From an uncultured Clostridia bacterium (GTDB lineage: Bacteria; Bacillota; Clostridia; Christensenellales; CAG-138), in contig CALAXO010000070.1 of assembly GCA_937894955.1 (NCBI GenBank), forward strand, positions 1 through 53,432: a stretch of DNA of 53,432 bases, read 5' to 3'. Positions within the stretch are counted from its first letter, which is position 1, and the number at the start of each line of letters is the position of its first letter. Position numbers and translations under genes: made by a program. Below the pieces are notes generated by a model. The model ran no database searches. It worked only from the letters and a program-made list of their open reading frames with translations, and was not told the DNA's origin. Of the stretch, positions 51,720 through 53,432 are shown piece by piece.

Positions 51720-53276
51720 TCAAACAGCGGGTCTGTCGTCAGTTGTGTAGCTCACGAACACGCCTTTTCCGGTGTTGACGGTGACGGCCGGGATGGGCAG
51801 TGCCGGTTCGTTGGGAATGTTCATTTCCCCCACGCAGTTGTAGTGAATGCGAAGCCGCTGTACCCATTCGCCGTCGATCTTCTCGGCATTGTAGACCTCG
51901 ATTTTCTCCACCAGTTCGTTGAGCATCCGCGGCGTGAGCTTTCTGGCGCGGGTGTATTTGCGGACGATGGACACGAACATATCCGTTGAGGCTGCGCGGC
52001 TGCTCTGCTTCTCTGTCTCGGAACGGAGCTTTTTTATTTTCTCCGAAAGCTCCTTCTGTTCCTCCTCATAGCGGCGGGACATCTTCGCAAAGCGGTCGTC
52101 GCTGAGCTTGCCGGAAACATTGTCCTCATAGATGCGCTCGAACAGGCCGTCCGGTTCATCGTCGCGGGCAAGGAGTGATTTCAGCTCCTTCTCCTTCAGT
52201 CTGCGCTCCGTTTCCTCCGCCTGCCGGGAGTGACCGATCACTTCCTTGAGAAAATCGTCCTCGTAAAGGCCGGCATACTTCGTCAGACGACGGATTTCGC
52301 CGAGAACGACCTGCTCCAGAAAGTCCACTCTGACATAGTGCGTGGAACCGCAGGTACCGCGATTGCCCTTGTAGTTGGAACAGTTGAAATACTTGATTTC
52401 CGGGTTCCCCTGATTGAAATGAAAGTGAAGGTTGCTCCCGCAGTCGGAACAGACCGGAAGCCCGGAAAACGTGCTCCTTTCGCCGTCCTTCGCTTGACGC
52501 TTTCTCATCCTGCCGCGCTTTTGCTGCACCTGTTCAAAGACGGTCCGCTCAATGATCGACTCATGCACATCCTTGAAAATCGCCCAATTCTCACGGTCAT
52601 TCTCCAGACGCTTCTTGTTCTTGTATGACTTGGAATAGGTCTTGAAGTTGAGAATGTCCCCGCAATACTCCTGCACTGAAAGCATCTTTATGACGCTGGA
52701 GCTGTTCCAATGGGTGGGCGGCAGATCCTTGACCTTGCCGAGACGATTGATCCCCTTGGAGTGCCGGTAGGCGCGCGGGGTCAGGACGCCGTCCTCTTCA
52801 AGCTTCGCGGCAATCTGCTCCGTTCCGACCCCTTCCGGCGTCATGCGGTAAATCCGCCGCACGACCTGCGCCGCTTCCTCGTCCACAATCCAGCGTTTGG
52901 GGTTCTCCGGGTCTTTGATGTACCCGTAAGCAGGCTGCCCCATGGGTTCGCCGGCATTTCCCTTGATCTTGTTGCTGATGCGCCGCTTCTTGCTGATGTC
53001 GCGCGCATACCATTCGTTGAAAAGATTACGGATGGGAGCCAGCTCGTTCTCGCCTTCGTCGGTGTCGATGTTGTCCGAAACAGCGATCAGACGAATGTCG
53101 TGATTGGGGAAGAACTCCTCGGTCAGTCTGCCGACTTCGATGTAGCTAAGACCCAGGCGGCTGAGATCTTTTACAATCAATGTTCCGACATTGCCCGCTT
53201 CAATTTCCTTAATCAACGCTTGAAAGCCGGGGCAATTGAAATTCACACCCGAAAAACCATCGTCGGCTGCTGTACA
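51720..53276 (-). pseudogene. Large serine recombinase, 5'-truncated
   Basis: About 518 residues remain. Present: end of the resolvase domain (ADDGFSGVNF, GTLIVKDLSRLGLSYIEVG, FFPNHDIRLIAVSDNIDT), the Recombinase domain (GQPAYGYIKDPENPKRW, RRIYRMTPEGVGTEQIAAKL), a zinc ribbon (CSDCG...FNCSNYKGNRGTCG), a coiled coil and DUF4368-like tail. Absent: the first ~60 residues with the catalytic serine (the YxRxSxxD segment). Upstream of ADDGFSG the frame has no usual start; a GTG at 53246 would give 508 residues without the active site. So it is probably a remnant, or activity would need the serine in trans. It ends 56 bp from the 3' end of tRNA-Leu, suggesting a mobile element that entered beside that tRNA. 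Confidence 0.85.
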
Positions 53277-53292
53277 AAAAGGACTAATAAAT

Positions 53293-53432
53293 TTACGCCG
53301 GACAGGATTCCCGGCGTAGGGTCTCCATCAGAGCCTTGATCTCATCGGCGAGGTTCAGCCGGATGTCCATGCGCCCATCCGGGTAGATGGTGACGGATTG
53401 CAGCAGCTCGGCAGAAATCTCTTTGGTCAGCG
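53293..53432 (-). CDS. C-terminal end of another large serine recombinase (window-edge fragment)
   Basis: The last 46 codons of a frame entering from the right edge read LTKEISAELLQSVTIYPDGR followed by MDIRLNLADEIKALMETLRR and stop at 53293. The ending (LLQSV.IYPDGRMDI.LN) is typical of the C-terminal end of Clostridial large serine recombinases. It stops about 17 bp before the point where the truncated recombinase takes up family likeness. Confidence 0.7.
   Translation of the reverse strand, partial: LTKEISAELLQSVTIYPDGRMDIRLNLADEIKALMETLRRESCPA

Overview
The window looks like a chromosomal segment of a Gram-positive anaerobe of class Clostridia (Bacillota), probably a gut-type member of the Oscillospirales/Christensenellales kind. 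Evidence: strong AGGAGG-type ribosome binding sites, sigma-A promoters with 17-bp spacers, lipoproteins with lipoboxes, a dockerin-carrying secreted subtilase, a sortase-type surface protein, citrate-lyase and Na+-pump decarboxylase genes, DUF5685 beside a J-domain gene, and tRNAs with encoded CCA. UGA is used as a normal stop. The assignment below class level is inference.

Layout. 1-2.4 kb: a MerR regulator (cut by the window edge) with a 19-bp-spacer promoter that points into a structured, apparently non-coding stretch, then oadG/oadB-like Na+-pump subunits. 2.5-4.8 kb: three small exported proteins, two sharing a near-identical promoter, the third broken by a 61-bp insertion. 4.9-12.1 kb: GNAT, DtxR/MntR regulator, lipoprotein, membrane protein, J-domain protein, DUF5685, a PIG-V-like membrane glycosyltransferase and a solitary BMP-type binding protein. 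12.4-13.6 kb: a surface protein also broken by a 61-bp insertion. 14.0-17.9 kb: citE-citF followed by a two-subunit class I [4Fe-4S] hydro-lyase, a set that fits either citrate fermentation or mesaconate/citramalate metabolism. 18.0-19.6 kb: XRE regulator and ZIP transporter.

19.9-41.1 kb is the most unusual part: a TIR-STAND-TPR protein, then from a consensus promoter at 22858 a same-strand run of eight genes ending at a strong terminator at 41135: a YbjN-like protein with an in-frame UGA, an exported/anchored von Willebrand A protein, a 1159-residue tubulin/FtsZ-superfamily protein, two unrecognised membrane proteins, a 1468-residue protein with zinc-finger, DA1-like peptidase and transglutaminase modules, a small lipoprotein, and a fusion of a Clp AAA+ module, a receiver-like domain and a soluble FtsH AAA+-metalloprotease. 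This reads as one membrane-linked machine that combines a cytomotive filament, an adhesion-type sensor and proteolysis. Codon use here is visibly more AT-rich than in the flanks.

41.3-53.4 kb: tRNA-Arg(CCU), RpiR regulator, two PHP phosphoesterases, a membrane protein, an ArsR-type regulator divergent from a large dockerin subtilase, tRNA-Leu(CAA), and, abutting it, a 5'-truncated large serine recombinase fused at its start to the tail of another recombinase gene.

The second notable result is genomic. Two unrelated genes (near 4.2 and 13.4 kb) are each broken by exactly 61 bp made of a perfect 28-bp duplication of the target plus 33 bp of foreign sequence. This is the unit size of a type I-E CRISPR repeat plus spacer. 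One 33-mer encodes an EF-Tu signature. Deleting 61 bp restores both reading frames. The pattern is what off-target Cas1-Cas2 integration would leave; no cas gene or CRISPR array is in the window.
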